A stretch of 64,000 nucleotides of DNA from Pseudomonas oryzicola (GCF_014269185.2 NZ_JABWRZ020000001.1:1761001-1825000), one strand, 5' to 3'; numbered from the stretch's first letter, positions 52,608 through 62,253 are shown. Notes: generated from the letters alone by a model not told the origin. Made by a program: numbers and translations.

Positions 52608-53396
52608 ATGAGAGTCTGGGCAGTAGCCAATCAAAAAGGTGGCGTCGGCAAGACCACCACAACCATCGCCCTGGCCGGCCTGTTGGCCGAGGCCGGCAAG
52701 CGCGTGGTCGTCGTCGACCTCGACCCGCACGGCTCGATGACCAGTTACTTCGGGCATAACCCGGATGCCCTGGAGCACAGCTGCTACGACCTGTTCCTGC
52801 ACAAGGGCACCGTGCCTGAAGGCCTGCCCGGGCAATTGCTGCTGCCCACCAGTGACGAGCGCATTTCACTGTTGCCCTCGAGCACCGCGCTGGCTGTGCT
52901 GGAGCGTCAGTCGCCGGGGCAGAATGGCCTGGGCCTGGTAATCGCCAAGAGTCTGGCGCAGCTGTGGCAGGATTTCGACTTCGCCCTGATTGACAGCCCG
53001 CCCTTGCTCGGCGTGCTGATGGTCAATGCCCTGGCCGCCAGCCAGCAGCTGGTGATCCCGGTGCAAACCGAGTTTCTCGCAGTCAAGGGCCTGGAGCGCA
53101 TGGTCGGCACCCTGGCCATGGTCAACCGTTCCCGCAAGCAGGCGCTACCGTATCAGATCGTGCCGACCCTGTTCGACCGCCGTACCCAGGCCTCGCTGGG
53201 CACGCTCAAACAGCTGCGGGACAGTTACGGCCAGCATGTGTGGCAGGGCTATATCCCGGTGGACACACGGCTGCGCGATGCCAGTCGCAAGGGCGTCACG
53301 CCCTCGCAGTTCGACAGCAAGAGCCGTGGCCTGGTGGCCTATCGGGCGCTGCTCAAGCACCTGTTGACCTACAAGACTGCAGCGCAGGTGGCCTGA
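52608..53396 (+). CDS. parC: ParA-family polar chemotaxis ATPase ParC
   Basis: 262 aa. Walker-type ATPase with KGGVGKTTT at 10-18 and VVVDLDPHGSMTSYFGH. In Vibrio and Pseudomonas the ParA-like gene between the stator or cheB genes and cheW sets the polar position of chemotaxis arrays together with ParP, encoded next. ATG at 52608 is chosen over an in-frame TTG one codon upstream. ATGA overlap with the next gene. Confidence 0.88.
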   Translation: MRVWAVANQKGGVGKTTTTIALAGLLAEAGKRVVVVDLDPHGSMTSYFGHNPDALEHSCYDLFLHKGTVPEGLPGQLLLPTSDERISLLPSSTALAVLERQSPGQNGLGLVIAKSLAQLWQDFDFALIDSPPLLGVLMVNALAASQQLVIPVQTEFLAVKGLERMVGTLAMVNRSRKQALPYQIVPTLFDRRTQASLGTLKQLRDSYGQHVWQGYIPVDTRLRDASRKGVTPSQFDSKSRGLVAYRALLKHLLTYKTAAQVA

Positions 53397-54286
53397 TGAC
53401 CCTGACCAGAACAACCAGCAGCCGGCCACAGATGGCCCTGCAGTCCTACCTTGACGGCCTGCTGCAGGACGCCACCGAGGCCGAAGACCTGCACGTGGCA
53501 CCGGCAGTGGTGGACGAGTTCGCCGACGCGGTGCGCGAAGAACAGGCGCGCGACGCCCGGCAACAGGCCAGGCCGGCACCACGCGAGGCCGCCGCCAGCC
53601 CGGTGCCGCGGCCGTTCGCCGAGCCCGCGCCGGCGGTATTGCCCAGTGTGATTCCGGTTGAAGCCCCGGTGGTGTCGGTGGTCGAGCGCGAGGTCGTGGC
53701 CGAGGCCAGCATCCCGCTGCTGGTCGAGCCACCCGCCGTGGTGGCGCTGCCCCTGGTGGATGTGCACCTGCCGGCGCCCAATCTGCCCGTGCCGCCGGCA
53801 ACCGTCGATGGCCGCCCGGCCTGGGCGGCCGAGCCATTCGAATGCCTGCTGTTCGATGTGGCCGGCCTGACCCTGGCGGTGCCACTGGTATGCCTGGGCT
53901 CGATCTATTCCCTGGCCGGCCAGGAGCTGACGCCGTTGTTCGGCCAGCCTGACTGGTTCCTGGGCATCCTGACCTGCCAGGCTGGCAACCTCAAGGTGCT
54001 GGACACGGCGCGTTGGGTCATGCCCGACCGCTACCGCGATGATTTTCGCCAGGGCCTGCAGTACGTGATTTCCGTGCAGGGTTATGAATGGGGGCTGGCC
54101 GTGCACCAGGTCAGCCGCTCGCTGCGCCTGGACCCGTCCGAAATCAAGTGGCGCAGCCAGCGTGGCCAGCGCCCGTGGCTGGCCGGCACGGTTATCGAAC
54201 ACATGTGTGCACTGCTCGACGTCGCCGCACTGGCCGAACTGATCGCCAGCGGTGCGGCCAAGCAACTGCACGCGAAACAGAAATGA
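53396..54286 (+). CDS. parP: CheW-domain polar array protein ParP
   Basis: 296 aa. The N-terminal half is Pro/Ala/Val-rich and disordered, with a conserved start (MALQSYLDGLLQDAT). The C-terminal half (from about 140) is a CheW-like domain (FECLLFDVAGLTLAVPLVCLGSIYSL, then LLDVAALAELI). ParP joins CheA arrays and recruits ParC. Its place between parC and cheW is the standard one. Confidence 0.87.
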   Translation: MTLTRTTSSRPQMALQSYLDGLLQDATEAEDLHVAPAVVDEFADAVREEQARDARQQARPAPREAAASPVPRPFAEPAPAVLPSVIPVEAPVVSVVEREVVAEASIPLLVEPPAVVALPLVDVHLPAPNLPVPPATVDGRPAWAAEPFECLLFDVAGLTLAVPLVCLGSIYSLAGQELTPLFGQPDWFLGILTCQAGNLKVLDTARWVMPDRYRDDFRQGLQYVISVQGYEWGLAVHQVSRSLRLDPSEIKWRSQRGQRPWLAGTVIEHMCALLDVAALAELIASGAAKQLHAKQK

Positions 54287-54327
54287 CACCGAACACACCG
54301 CCAATGGCGGATATTGAGGGTAGGGGA

Positions 54328-54807
54328 ATGAAAAAGTCGTCTGCACAAGGTTCCGAAGATCCGATCCTGCAATGGGTTACCTTCCGTCTGGACAACGAGT
54401 CCTATGGCATCAACGTGATGCAGGTGCAGGAAGTGCTGCGCTACACCGAGATCGCCCCGGTGCCGGGTGCGCCAAGCTACGTGCTGGGCATCATCAACCT
54501 GCGCGGCAACGTGGTGACGGTGATCGACACCCGCCAGCGCTTTGGCCTGATGCCGACCGAAGTCACCGACAATACCCGCATCGTCATCATCGAGGCCGAC
54601 AAGCAAGTGGTCGGCATCCTGGTCGACAGCGTGGCCGAGGTGGTGTACCTGCGCCAGTCCGAGATCGAGACCGCGCCGAACGTGGGCAACGAAGAGTCGG
54701 CCAAGTTCATCCAGGGCGTGTGCAACAAGAATGGCGAGCTGCTGATCCTGGTTGAACTGGACAAGATGATGACCGAGGAAGAGTGGTCCGAGCTGGAGAA
54801 TATCTGA
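54328..54807 (+). CDS. cheW: Chemotaxis adaptor protein CheW
   Basis: 159 aa. Couples receptors to CheA. The whole CheW domain is present (ILQWVTFRLDNESYGINVMQVQEVLRYTEIAPVPGAPSYVLGIINLRG). The ATG at 54328 has GGTAGGGG upstream; an in-frame ATG at 54283, overlapping the parP stop, would add 15 residues and cannot be excluded. Confidence 0.95.
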   Translation: MKKSSAQGSEDPILQWVTFRLDNESYGINVMQVQEVLRYTEIAPVPGAPSYVLGIINLRGNVVTVIDTRQRFGLMPTEVTDNTRIVIIEADKQVVGILVDSVAEVVYLRQSEIETAPNVGNEESAKFIQGVCNKNGELLILVELDKMMTEEEWSELENI

Positions 54808-54808
54808 G

Positions 54809-55204
54809 TTGATCCTCGAGGTTGCTGTCATCTTCCTGGCGTTGGCCTGGGCTGTGAGCCTGTGGTTTTTCCTCAACTACAGCAAGCGCCAACGCGAGCT
54901 GGCCGCCCAGCAGGCGGTGGGTGATGCATTGCGTGACCAGCGCATCAAGGACCTGGCCAAGCGCCTGGATGACTACCAGAACGGTAGCGTGCGCATGGGC
55001 GAGGCGTTGCACGCATTGAGCGTGTTGGTGGCGCCGCTGCCGGACAGGATCCAGCAGCTGGAACAGCGCGACCCGGAAAACGTCACCTTCAGCCAGGCAG
55101 CCAAGCTGGTGGGCATGGGCGCCAGCGTGGCCGAGCTGACCGAGAGCTGCGGCCTGACCCAGGCCGAGGCCGAGCTGATGAGCAAGCTGCACCGCAACGG
55201 TTGA
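54809..55204 (+). CDS. DUF2802 family membrane-anchored protein
   Basis: 131 aa from a TTG that begins two bases after the cheW stop. One N-terminal membrane helix (ILEVAVIFLALAWAVSLWFFLNY), a coiled stretch, then the DUF2802 helical domain (NVTFSQAAKLVGMGASVAELTESCGLTQAEAELMSKLH), which looks like a small DNA- or protein-binding helix-turn-helix. It always follows cheW in Pseudomonas; function unknown. A terminator lies after it. Confidence 0.85.
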   Translation: MILEVAVIFLALAWAVSLWFFLNYSKRQRELAAQQAVGDALRDQRIKDLAKRLDDYQNGSVRMGEALHALSVLVAPLPDRIQQLEQRDPENVTFSQAAKLVGMGASVAELTESCGLTQAEAELMSKLHRNG

Positions 55205-55210
55205 TGAAAC

Positions 55211-55233
55211 GGGCGACGCAAGTCGCCCTTTTT
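55211..55233 (+). terminator. Rho-independent terminator after the chemotaxis operon
   Basis: GGGCGAC (55211-55217), loop GCAA, GTCGCCC (55222-55228), then five T (55229-55233). It marks the end of the long + strand motility cluster. Confidence 0.88.
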
Positions 55234-55300
55234 CAGGGGTGGCCCACGCCAGGTCGTTGCCGGTCCTTTGACGCCTGGGCAGTTGGCGAACGGTAGTGAA

Positions 55301-58009
55301 TTACGGCCTGCTCCACGAATGATTGTCACCCACCTCGGCGAAGCGGTTGAGTGGTAGCAGCCTGCGTATTGCCGCCTGGCAGTGCGGCAGGTTGACGAAC
55401 CGGTAGGCGTTGATCCGCGGCATGCCGTACAGGTTGACGATCTGCCGCAGGATACGCAGCGCCGGCAGGTGGCGATCGACCACATCGCTGAGCATGGCCG
55501 GGCCGGTCATGCGACTGAGGCGGTTGGCATATCGGTAGAAGTTCGCCGGGTCATCGGCCAGGCTGGGCCTGCTGTCGTAGAAGTCCTGGTTGAGCTGGTA
55601 GCGTGCAAGCATCTCTTCGGAGATGGCTTCCAGGGTCGGGTTGCCGGCGTGGCTGCCGATCAGGCTGGTGTTGTACAGGCAGTTCATGCCCATTTTCTCG
55701 TTGGACATCGGCGGTGCCAGCAGCAAGCCGTCGTGGGGGGTGCGCAGTTCGACCTGGTCGATGGTTTCGCCAGTGTCCAACAGGGTGTCGTCGACATCCA
55801 TGTACAGGCCTCCTTCGTGATGCAGCATCGGGTAGCGCAGAACGTCGCTAGCTGAGGCATAGTTGCTGGCAATACCACCATTGCCATCCAGCGCGGCGTC
55901 GTACTGGACGTAGTACCTGCTTTGGCGAAATTCCCTGAAAAAGGCTTGTTCTTCCAGTGGCAGTACCTGCAGGTCAGGGGCTTGCTCAGCCAGCAGGCGC
56001 AGGTTTTCGGCATAGGCTTCGGGGGCGGCGCTGGAGAGGAACAGGCGCAGGGTATATTCGCTGTTTCCAAGCCTGGCAGCATTCCTGCCCAGGTTGGCCA
56101 GCAGTTCAGGAGCGATGACCTTGTTGCCTACCCAGAGGCAGCCAACCTGTTTGGGAATCGCCTGGCTTTCGGCGGCCAATGTCGGGACCTCCACTGGCAG
56201 CGTCAGATCAACCCCCAGCGCGCGCAGGCTACGGCTGCGCATGGCGTTGGTGACTGTGCGAGGGTTGCGCACAGGCTGCAGGTCGCTGCTTCCAGCCGTT
56301 GCAACGTAGCCGACTGGATCGACCTCATTCAGATCCTGCTCGCGAATGAATACATCGCGCTCCAGGTCGTAGACCACCCGATCGTTGTAGGTATCGATAC
56401 AGGCATCGAGATTATCGACATCGCCGGTGTACACCGGCGTGCGGATGACCGAATCGGCAATGGCCTGGTCGCCTCCCGGTAGGGGCGCGATGGGCTCACG
56501 GGTATGGAAATAACGTGCCCCTTCAGGCTCAGGGAAGCGGGGCGGCGAGATTGGGCTCAAGGGGTAGCCGATCTGCTCGTTCAGTCGTACTGGCGGTGCG
56601 AAACCTTCGGATTTGAACTCGAACAGTGCCTTGGCCTTGTTGGCGCCGGTAATGGCCAGCGGTACGGCATTGAACAGGCCCCAGGTGATATTGCCGACAC
56701 CGGCTTCCTTGTCCTTCAGCGACTTGCCGTTGATTGCCTGGTCCAGCCCCAGGCCGAGCTGCGCGATGCCCCCGGCTGCCAACAGCGGTGCCAGGCCTGG
56801 TACCACCAGGCACAACGGCGCTAGCAGATTGAGCGTAGTGGTCAGGTAACCGAGCCATCGGGCCTTGCTGACCTGGCTGTCGCGGGTAATGAGGAAATCG
56901 GCATCATCGTAACTACGCTGGCGCTGGCGTTCGGCCAATGCCTGGAACAGGTCGCCGGTTATCCTCGGGTTGTACTTGCGTGGCCGGTAGTTGACGTAGG
57001 TTCGTGGTGGCCAGGTGCCGTCGTCGTTGAAGTAGCCGTGCTCGGGTGGCAGCCGATGGCTGGCGGGGTATTCCCCCAGGCCTTCCAGGGCAGTGTCCAG
57101 GCCGCTGAAGTCGAGGCCTTGCGAGCAGTCGACGAGGCGAAAGTGCTGCTTCAGGGCCAACCGCCTGGCGGGCTCCTTGCATTGTTGTCCGACCCAGTCC
57201 TTCATGGCGATTTTGCTGGCAAATTCCAGCAGCGGCGAACTGTTGCCGGGAATGTATAACAGGGTCAGGTCGCTGGCCTTGTCATTCAGATACAGGATGT
57301 CGGTGGCGGCGTAGCCATAGATGCTCAGGGTGCTCAGGCGCAGGTTGTGGCCCCGCGGCATCAGCCCGGCGGCTTGCCATGCCAGCTTCCTGGCCTGTTC
57401 GCTGAGGCTGCCTTCAGCGACCTGCCTGTTGCAGGCGGCAATGAAGTTGAGCTTGCTGACCAGGCGGTGGGCGGGCAAATGGTCGCGCCAGTAGCGGTCG
57501 AGTTGCGCCTTGAACGGCGCATGGAAATCCAGATCGTGGATGAAGCGCTGAAAGTCTTCGACAGCGATCGGCAGGTGTGTCGAAGCGTCATAACGTTGTG
57601 GCCTGGTGCGGCGGAACAAGCCATTGAACACCGAATAGGCGGCGCCTTGGTGATTGATGCCAGGCGCAGGCAAGGTCTCGACCAACTGCAGCGGGCCATC
57701 GGGCAGCCTGCCGGCCCACGGCGCGCGAAGCAGGGCACCGAACAGGTCGTTGTCGGATTCTCCTTGCCAGTTGCTCAGCAATGCCTGCGGCAAGCTGAGG
57801 CACTGGGTGATGGCAGCCAGGTGGCCACCGCTGGCATCGGGGCAGTGATGCAAGGTCACGACATCGACCTGTTCGGGATCGACGTCATGGCCTCGCTGCC
57901 TGAGCCATTGGCGGATTGCCCGGTTGGCTTCGCGGTCCGGGCGGGGAATATGGGTGAGATGGTTGCGGACGTAATTCACGCCAGCAGTATTGATGCGGCT
58001 GGTGGGCAT
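55301..58009 (-). CDS. Large toxin-like protein: DUF6543-type N-terminus with TcdA/TcdB-type glycosyltransferase domain
   Basis: 902 aa from the ATG at 58009, with AAGGCGA upstream; a TTG 11 codons earlier is possible. Residues ~200-385 carry blocks of the dermonecrotic-toxin DUF6543 family (STLSIYGYAATDILYL, LLYIPGNSSPLLEF, LAERQRQRSYDDADFLI). A long hydrophobic stretch follows at ~387-425 (LNLLAPLCLVVPGLAPLLAAGG). The C-terminal GT-A domain has the clostridial-toxin pattern: W626 in CLWVGNKV, then SDVLRYPML at 721-729, and the metal-binding DVDD at 738-741. It probably glycosylates a host or rival protein. No signal peptide. It lies downstream of the fliK2/flhB2 pair on the same strand. Target and secretion route unknown. 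Confidence 0.78.
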   Translation of the reverse strand: MPTSRINTAGVNYVRNHLTHIPRPDREANRAIRQWLRQRGHDVDPEQVDVVTLHHCPDASGGHLAAITQCLSLPQALLSNWQGESDNDLFGALLRAPWAGRLPDGPLQLVETLPAPGINHQGAAYSVFNGLFRRTRPQRYDASTHLPIAVEDFQRFIHDLDFHAPFKAQLDRYWRDHLPAHRLVSKLNFIAACNRQVAEGSLSEQARKLAWQAAGLMPRGHNLRLSTLSIYGYAATDILYLNDKASDLTLLYIPGNSSPLLEFASKIAMKDWVGQQCKEPARRLALKQHFRLVDCSQGLDFSGLDTALEGLGEYPASHRLPPEHGYFNDDGTWPPRTYVNYRPRKYNPRITGDLFQALAERQRQRSYDDADFLITRDSQVSKARWLGYLTTTLNLLAPLCLVVPGLAPLLAAGGIAQLGLGLDQAINGKSLKDKEAGVGNITWGLFNAVPLAITGANKAKALFEFKSEGFAPPVRLNEQIGYPLSPISPPRFPEPEGARYFHTREPIAPLPGGDQAIADSVIRTPVYTGDVDNLDACIDTYNDRVVYDLERDVFIREQDLNEVDPVGYVATAGSSDLQPVRNPRTVTNAMRSRSLRALGVDLTLPVEVPTLAAESQAIPKQVGCLWVGNKVIAPELLANLGRNAARLGNSEYTLRLFLSSAAPEAYAENLRLLAEQAPDLQVLPLEEQAFFREFRQSRYYVQYDAALDGNGGIASNYASASDVLRYPMLHHEGGLYMDVDDTLLDTGETIDQVELRTPHDGLLLAPPMSNEKMGMNCLYNTSLIGSHAGNPTLEAISEEMLARYQLNQDFYDSRPSLADDPANFYRYANRLSRMTGPAMLSDVVDRHLPALRILRQIVNLYGMPRINAYRFVNLPHCQAAIRRLLPLNRFAEVGDNHSWSRP

Positions 58010-58078
58010 GGTATTCGCCTTGCTCGTTGGAAAGAATGGCAAGGCTGAACGGCTGGCGCGGGCAGTGGTGGTAGATAA

Positions 58079-58420
58079 CTATCGCTGCTGATCCACCGGC
58101 AACAGGGCGGTTGACGGGGTGATGTCGCGGGGCGCGTCGGGTTCGTCGCTGAAGCCGGCGGGTACTTTGCCGCGTAACTGCCAGGCGAAGGCGATGATTT
58201 CGGCAATGGTCAGGTACAGTGCCTCGGGAATCTGCTCGCCCAGCTCCAGGCGCGCCAGCAACTGCACCAGTTCGGCGTTCTCGTAGATCGGCACTTCATG
58301 CTCGCGGGCAAGTGCCAGGATGGCCTCGGCCAGTGCGTCATCGCCCTTGGCGCTAAGGGTCGGCGCCTGCTCGCCGTCGTAGCTCAGGGCGATGGCCTGT
58401 CGGGTGTGCTTGTCTGTCAT
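58079..58420 (-). CDS. FlhB-like C-terminal domain protein (FhlB type)
   Basis: 113 aa, matching only the cytoplasmic C-terminal domain of FlhB (AIALSYDGEQAPTLSAKGDDALAEAILALAREHEVPIYENAELVQLLARLELGEQIPEALYLTIAEIIAFAWQL). It has no membrane part and no NPTH cleavage site, beginning just after it. Proteins of this kind are thought to stand in for, or compete with, the cleaved FlhB tail. ATGA overlap with the FliK-like gene upstream, a FliK-FlhB pairing that repeats the main one. Confidence 0.88.
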   Translation of the reverse strand: MTDKHTRQAIALSYDGEQAPTLSAKGDDALAEAILALAREHEVPIYENAELVQLLARLELGEQIPEALYLTIAEIIAFAWQLRGKVPAGFSDEPDAPRDITPSTALLPVDQQR

Positions 58421-59973
58421 GCGTTTTCATCCACCCAGCGTTGTTCCACCCGGGTGCGCGGCCCTTGTGGCGGTGTGCCGGGGTGGCACGCCAGGTCGCC
58501 GACATCCACGCCTCGGGCCAGCAGGCGTTCGCGCAGGCTGGCAAGTTCGGTTTCGATCAGCCGCGCAGTCTGCTCGCGCTCCGCCCACAGCTGGCCGCTC
58601 AAGCGCCCCTGGCTCAATTGCGCTTGCACCTGCAGGGGGCCCAGAGGCGACAGGTCGAAGGCCAGTTCGATGCGCCACAGCGCTTGCAACGGGTCTTGTG
58701 CTTCGTGCTGGCGATCGGCTTGCTGTTGCGGGGTTTCCTCGCGCTGCAGCCGGACCTGCAGCGGAATGAACTCCTGGCCATGGCGGATTGGTACCTCGGT
58801 TTGCCAGGTGGTCTGCAAATTGCCGTTTTCCAGGGTGCCGGACTGCTGCAGGCTGCTCATGGCGTGGCTCTGCAGGCGAGATACCGCCGCTGCAGCCAGG
58901 CGCAGGAGTTGTTGCAGGTCGCCCTCGTGGTCCATGGCCGCGAGCAGCCGCGAAGGTAGCGGGAATGCCCCGGGCTGCGGCTTGGGGCTGACCCGCTCGA
59001 GCATGCCCAGTGCATTGCGGGCCAGCGCCGGCATGGTCACCGCCAGGCTGACCGGGGCCATGCTGGGCGCGCCTGGCAAGCTGGACGGTGCCTGGCTGAT
59101 CAGCCGTAACAAGTTTGCCTTGAGGTCAGTGACAACGCTGGCTGCCGAGCCGCCCAACAACTTGGCTTCAAGAAACGCACCGCTATTGTTCAGGGCCTGG
59201 GCCAGCATCTTGGCATCACCCAGTTGCTTGGCCTCCGGCAGGCTGGCCAGCAGACGCTCGGCGCTGGCCCGCAGCTGGCCATCGGCTCCGGGATCGCGGG
59301 CCAGCTGCTGCAGGGCATCGAGCAGGCCGGGCAGCGAAGCCTGACGGTTCTGTTGGGTCTGCAACTGCTGGGCGATGCTGAGTTGGTCCTGCCGGCCACT
59401 GAGCGGTACGAAGCGCAGCGACTGGTCGCCCTGCACCTGTGCGCTGAGCAGGCTGCCGATGGCCAGCGGTCGGGGACTGTCGACGGCCAGGGTAGCCCCG
59501 GCCTGGGCGCTGTTGAGCAGGCTGACCAGTGCCCGGTAGACGGCCGGTTGGCCGGGTGCCTGGGGCAACAGCTGGTTGGTCAGTACCTTGCCTTGCAACA
59601 GCGTGCCCACCGCTACCTTGCTGGTGTCCAGGCGGGCAAGGGTGGTGACCTGGCTGGCGTTGGCCTGCTGCAGCATGATCGCCAGGCGGTTGCCTTCCGT
59701 CTGGCTGACGGTCACCTGGCTGCCCGGGGGCAAGGGTTGGCTGGCGCTGGCCTGCAATTGTGTCTGGTTGCCGTTGGCCTGCACCAGCCGCAGCACCAAC
59801 TGGAAATCGCTGCCTGTCTGGCGCAACGAAATCACTTCGGCCTGGGCGGTCTGACCGGGGGGGATCAGACCGGGCTGTGGTTGGCTCAGGCGCAACAGTT
59901 CACCGGTCATGCCCGCCTTGATGGCCTGGGTGCTGATTGTGGTTTGTGCACCGAGACTATTGATTTCAGTCAT
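58417..59973 (-). CDS. Second FliK-type hook-length control protein
   Basis: 518 aa from the ATG at 59973 (a TTG four codons upstream is possible). Rich in Gln, Leu and Ala, with many LL repeats. The C-terminal ~120 residues are a FliK/Flg_hook domain (FIPLQVRLQREETPQQ, then WRIELAFDLSPLGPLQVQAQLSQGRLSGQLWAE). The same gene is found beside flhB-like and ccm genes in the P. putida group. Its role is unsettled; it differs from the FliK at 33588-34877 in both length and composition. Confidence 0.8.
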   Translation of the reverse strand: MTEINSLGAQTTISTQAIKAGMTGELLRLSQPQPGLIPPGQTAQAEVISLRQTGSDFQLVLRLVQANGNQTQLQASASQPLPPGSQVTVSQTEGNRLAIMLQQANASQVTTLARLDTSKVAVGTLLQGKVLTNQLLPQAPGQPAVYRALVSLLNSAQAGATLAVDSPRPLAIGSLLSAQVQGDQSLRFVPLSGRQDQLSIAQQLQTQQNRQASLPGLLDALQQLARDPGADGQLRASAERLLASLPEAKQLGDAKMLAQALNNSGAFLEAKLLGGSAASVVTDLKANLLRLISQAPSSLPGAPSMAPVSLAVTMPALARNALGMLERVSPKPQPGAFPLPSRLLAAMDHEGDLQQLLRLAAAAVSRLQSHAMSSLQQSGTLENGNLQTTWQTEVPIRHGQEFIPLQVRLQREETPQQQADRQHEAQDPLQALWRIELAFDLSPLGPLQVQAQLSQGRLSGQLWAEREQTARLIETELASLRERLLARGVDVGDLACHPGTPPQGPRTRVEQRWVDENA

Positions 59974-60003
59974 GATTGTATACAACCTGTCGAACCCGAC
60001 CTC

Positions 60004-60031
60004 TTGGCAGCGTGGCGGCGCGTGTAATAAT
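60004..60031 (+). promoter_or_regulatory. Possible sigma70 promoter of the ccm operon
   Basis: TTGGCA (60004-60009) and AATAAT (60026-60031) are 16 bases apart in the divergent gap between fliK2 and ccmA. On the other strand a TATACT (about 60047-60052) could serve fliK2. Neither is strong. Confidence 0.35.
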
Positions 60032-60142
60032 GCCGGGCGCCCGTGGTTGCCAGTATAACGGCAGCGCTGGGGGCGACTTGAGACACAGGGCTGCAGGTTG
60101 GCGAGATCGGCCTGGAGCCCTACACAGAGATAAGGCGAAACC

Positions 60143-60775
60143 GTGACCCTTCACCTCCAAGCCGCGGGCCTGGCCTGCGAGCGCGACTGGCGCCTGCTGT
60201 TCGAGCACCTGGCCTTCGAACTGCGGCCCGGCGACATGCTGCAGATCAGTGGCCCCAACGGCAGCGGCAAGACCAGCCTGCTGCGCCTGCTGGCCGGGTT
60301 GATGCAGCCCACGGCCGGGCAGATCCTGCTGGGCGGCAAGCCGCTGTCCGAGCAGCGTCATGCCTTGGCCAGCATCCTGCTGTGGATCGGCCACGCCGCC
60401 GGTATCAAGGACTTGCTCAGCGCCGAGGAGAACCTCACCTGGCTGTGTGCGCTGCACCAGCCGGCCACTCGCGAGGCGATCTGGTCGGCACTGCAGGCCG
60501 TGGGCCTGCGCGGTTTCGAAGATGTGCCGTGCCACACCCTGTCCGCCGGCCAGCAGCGCCGTGTGGCGCTGGCCCGGTTGTATCTGGCCAGCCCGCCGTT
60601 GTGGATTCTCGACGAACCCTTCACCGCACTGGACAAGCAGGGCGTGGCGCAGCTTGAAGCACACCTGGCGGCCCACTGCGAGCAGGGCGGCACGGTGGTG
60701 CTGACCACCCACCACACGCTGCAACGCAAGCCCTCCGGTTACCGTGAACTGAACCTGGGGCAATGGTCGGCATGA
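60143..60775 (+). CDS. ccmA: Heme exporter ATP-binding protein CcmA
   Basis: 210 aa. ABC ATPase of the CcmABCD complex, which frees holo-CcmE for cytochrome c maturation. Walker A GPNGSGKT at 37-44, signature [14 protein letters not shown], Walker [16 protein letters not shown] start at 60143 with AAGG upstream. ATGA overlap with ccmB. First gene of ccmABCDEF. Confidence 0.96.
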   Translation: MTLHLQAAGLACERDWRLLFEHLAFELRPGDMLQISGPNGSGKTSLLRLLAGLMQPTAGQILLGGKPLSEQRHALASILLWIGHAAGIKDLLSAEENLTWLCALHQPATREAIWSALQAVGLRGFEDVPCHTLSAGQQRRVALARLYLASPPLWILDEPFTALDKQGVAQLEAHLAAHCEQGGTVVLTTHHTLQRKPSGYRELNLGQWSA

Positions 60776-61440
60776 GCGTATTCATCCTGTTGTTGCGCCG
60801 CGAGGCGCGGCTGCTGTTCCGTCGCCCGGCCGAGCTGGCCAACCCGCTGGTGTTCTTCGCCATCGTGGTGGCGTTGTTCCCGCTGGCGGTTGGCCCGGAA
60901 AGCCAATTGTTGCAAACCTTGTCGCCAGGCTTGGTCTGGGTGGCGGCACTCCTGGCGGTTCTGCTGTCGCTGGACGGCCTGTTCCGCAGTGATTTCGAGG
61001 ACGGCTCGCTGGAACAATGGGTGCTGTCGCCGCATCCACTGGCGTTGCTGGTGCTGGCCAAGGTGCTGGCGCACTGGATCTTTTCCGGGCTGGCACTGGT
61101 ATTGTTGGCGCCGCTGCTGGCGCTGATGCTGGGGCTACCGAGCCATTGCCTGCCGGTGCTGCTCGGCTCGCTGCTGCTGGGCACGCCGGTACTGAGCCTG
61201 CTGGGCGCCGTAGGCGCGGCGCTGACGGTAGGGCTGAAGCGCGGCGGTTTGCTGCTGGCATTGCTGATTCTGCCGTTGTATATCCCTGTATTGATCCTGG
61301 GCAGTGGTGCGTTGCAAGCGGCGTTGCAAAATATGCCGGCAACCGGCCACCTGCTCTGGCTGGCCAGCCTCACGGCCCTGGCCGTGACCCTGGCACCCTT
61401 TGCGATAGCGGCTGGCCTGAAGATCAGCGTCGGCGAATAA
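60772..61440 (+). CDS. ccmB: Heme exporter membrane protein CcmB
   Basis: 222 aa with six membrane helices ([52 protein letters not shown] and others). Membrane partner of CcmA. Conserved [21 protein letters not shown] 45-base gap with a small hairpin-like GCCCGGG / CCCGGGC separates it from ccmC. Confidence 0.95.
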   Translation: MSVFILLLRREARLLFRRPAELANPLVFFAIVVALFPLAVGPESQLLQTLSPGLVWVAALLAVLLSLDGLFRSDFEDGSLEQWVLSPHPLALLVLAKVLAHWIFSGLALVLLAPLLALMLGLPSHCLPVLLGSLLLGTPVLSLLGAVGAALTVGLKRGGLLLALLILPLYIPVLILGSGALQAALQNMPATGHLLWLASLTALAVTLAPFAIAAGLKISVGE

Positions 61441-61485
61441 CGAGTCCCGGGCTTTCAAGCCCGGCCAATACCTGGATGTACCCTG

Positions 61486-62253
61486 ATGAAAATAAGCTGG
61501 ACGTGGTTCCACAAGCTGGGCTCCCCCAAATGGTTCTATGCCATCAGCGGCCGCATGCTGCCGTGGCTTGCTGGCGCTGCCGTGCTCCTGCTGCTGGTCG
61601 GCATTACCTGGGGCCTGGCTTTCGCCCCCCAGGACTACCAGCAGGGCAACAGCTTCCGCATCATCTACATCCACGTGCCTGCGGCGATGCTGGCGCAATC
61701 CTGCTACGTGTTGCTGGCCGTGGCCGGGGTAGTGGGGCTGGTGTGGAAGATGAAACTGGCCGACGTCGCCCTGCAGTGCGCTGCGCCCATCGGTGCCTGG
61801 ATGACTGTCGTGGCGCTGGTCACCGGCGCCATCTGGGGCAAGCCGACCTGGGGCAGCTGGTGGGTCTGGGATGCCCGGCTGACGTCCATGCTCATCCTGT
61901 TGTTCCTGTACTTCGGCATTATTGCGCTGGGCCAGGCGATCGGTAATCGTGACAGTGCAGCCAAGGCCTGTGCGGTGCTGGCGATTGTCGGTGTGGTGAA
62001 CATCCCGATCATCAAGTATTCGGTGGAGTGGTGGAACACCCTGCACCAGGGCGCCACCTTCACTCTTACGGAAAAACCGGCAATGCCCGCCGAAATGTGG
62101 CTGCCGCTGCTGTGCACGGCGCTGGGCTTCTACTGCTTCTTTGGCGCAGTGCTGTTGCTGCGCATGCGCCTCGAAGTGCTCAAGCGCGAGGCGCGCGCCA
62201 GTTGGGTCAAGGAGGAAGTATTGAACAGCCTGGGGCGGAGGGCCGCACCATGA
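61486..62253 (+). CDS. ccmC: Heme handling membrane protein CcmC
   Basis: 255 aa, six membrane helices. Binds heme on the periplasmic side and loads it onto CcmE. The WWD motif [11 protein letters not shown] begins at 122; the flanking heme-ligand histidines are His63 (IYIHVPAAM) and His187 (NTLHQGATF). ATGA overlap with ccmD. Confidence 0.96.
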   Translation: MKISWTWFHKLGSPKWFYAISGRMLPWLAGAAVLLLLVGITWGLAFAPQDYQQGNSFRIIYIHVPAAMLAQSCYVLLAVAGVVGLVWKMKLADVALQCAAPIGAWMTVVALVTGAIWGKPTWGSWWVWDARLTSMLILLFLYFGIIALGQAIGNRDSAAKACAVLAIVGVVNIPIIKYSVEWWNTLHQGATFTLTEKPAMPAEMWLPLLCTALGFYCFFGAVLLLRMRLEVLKREARASWVKEEVLNSLGRRAAP

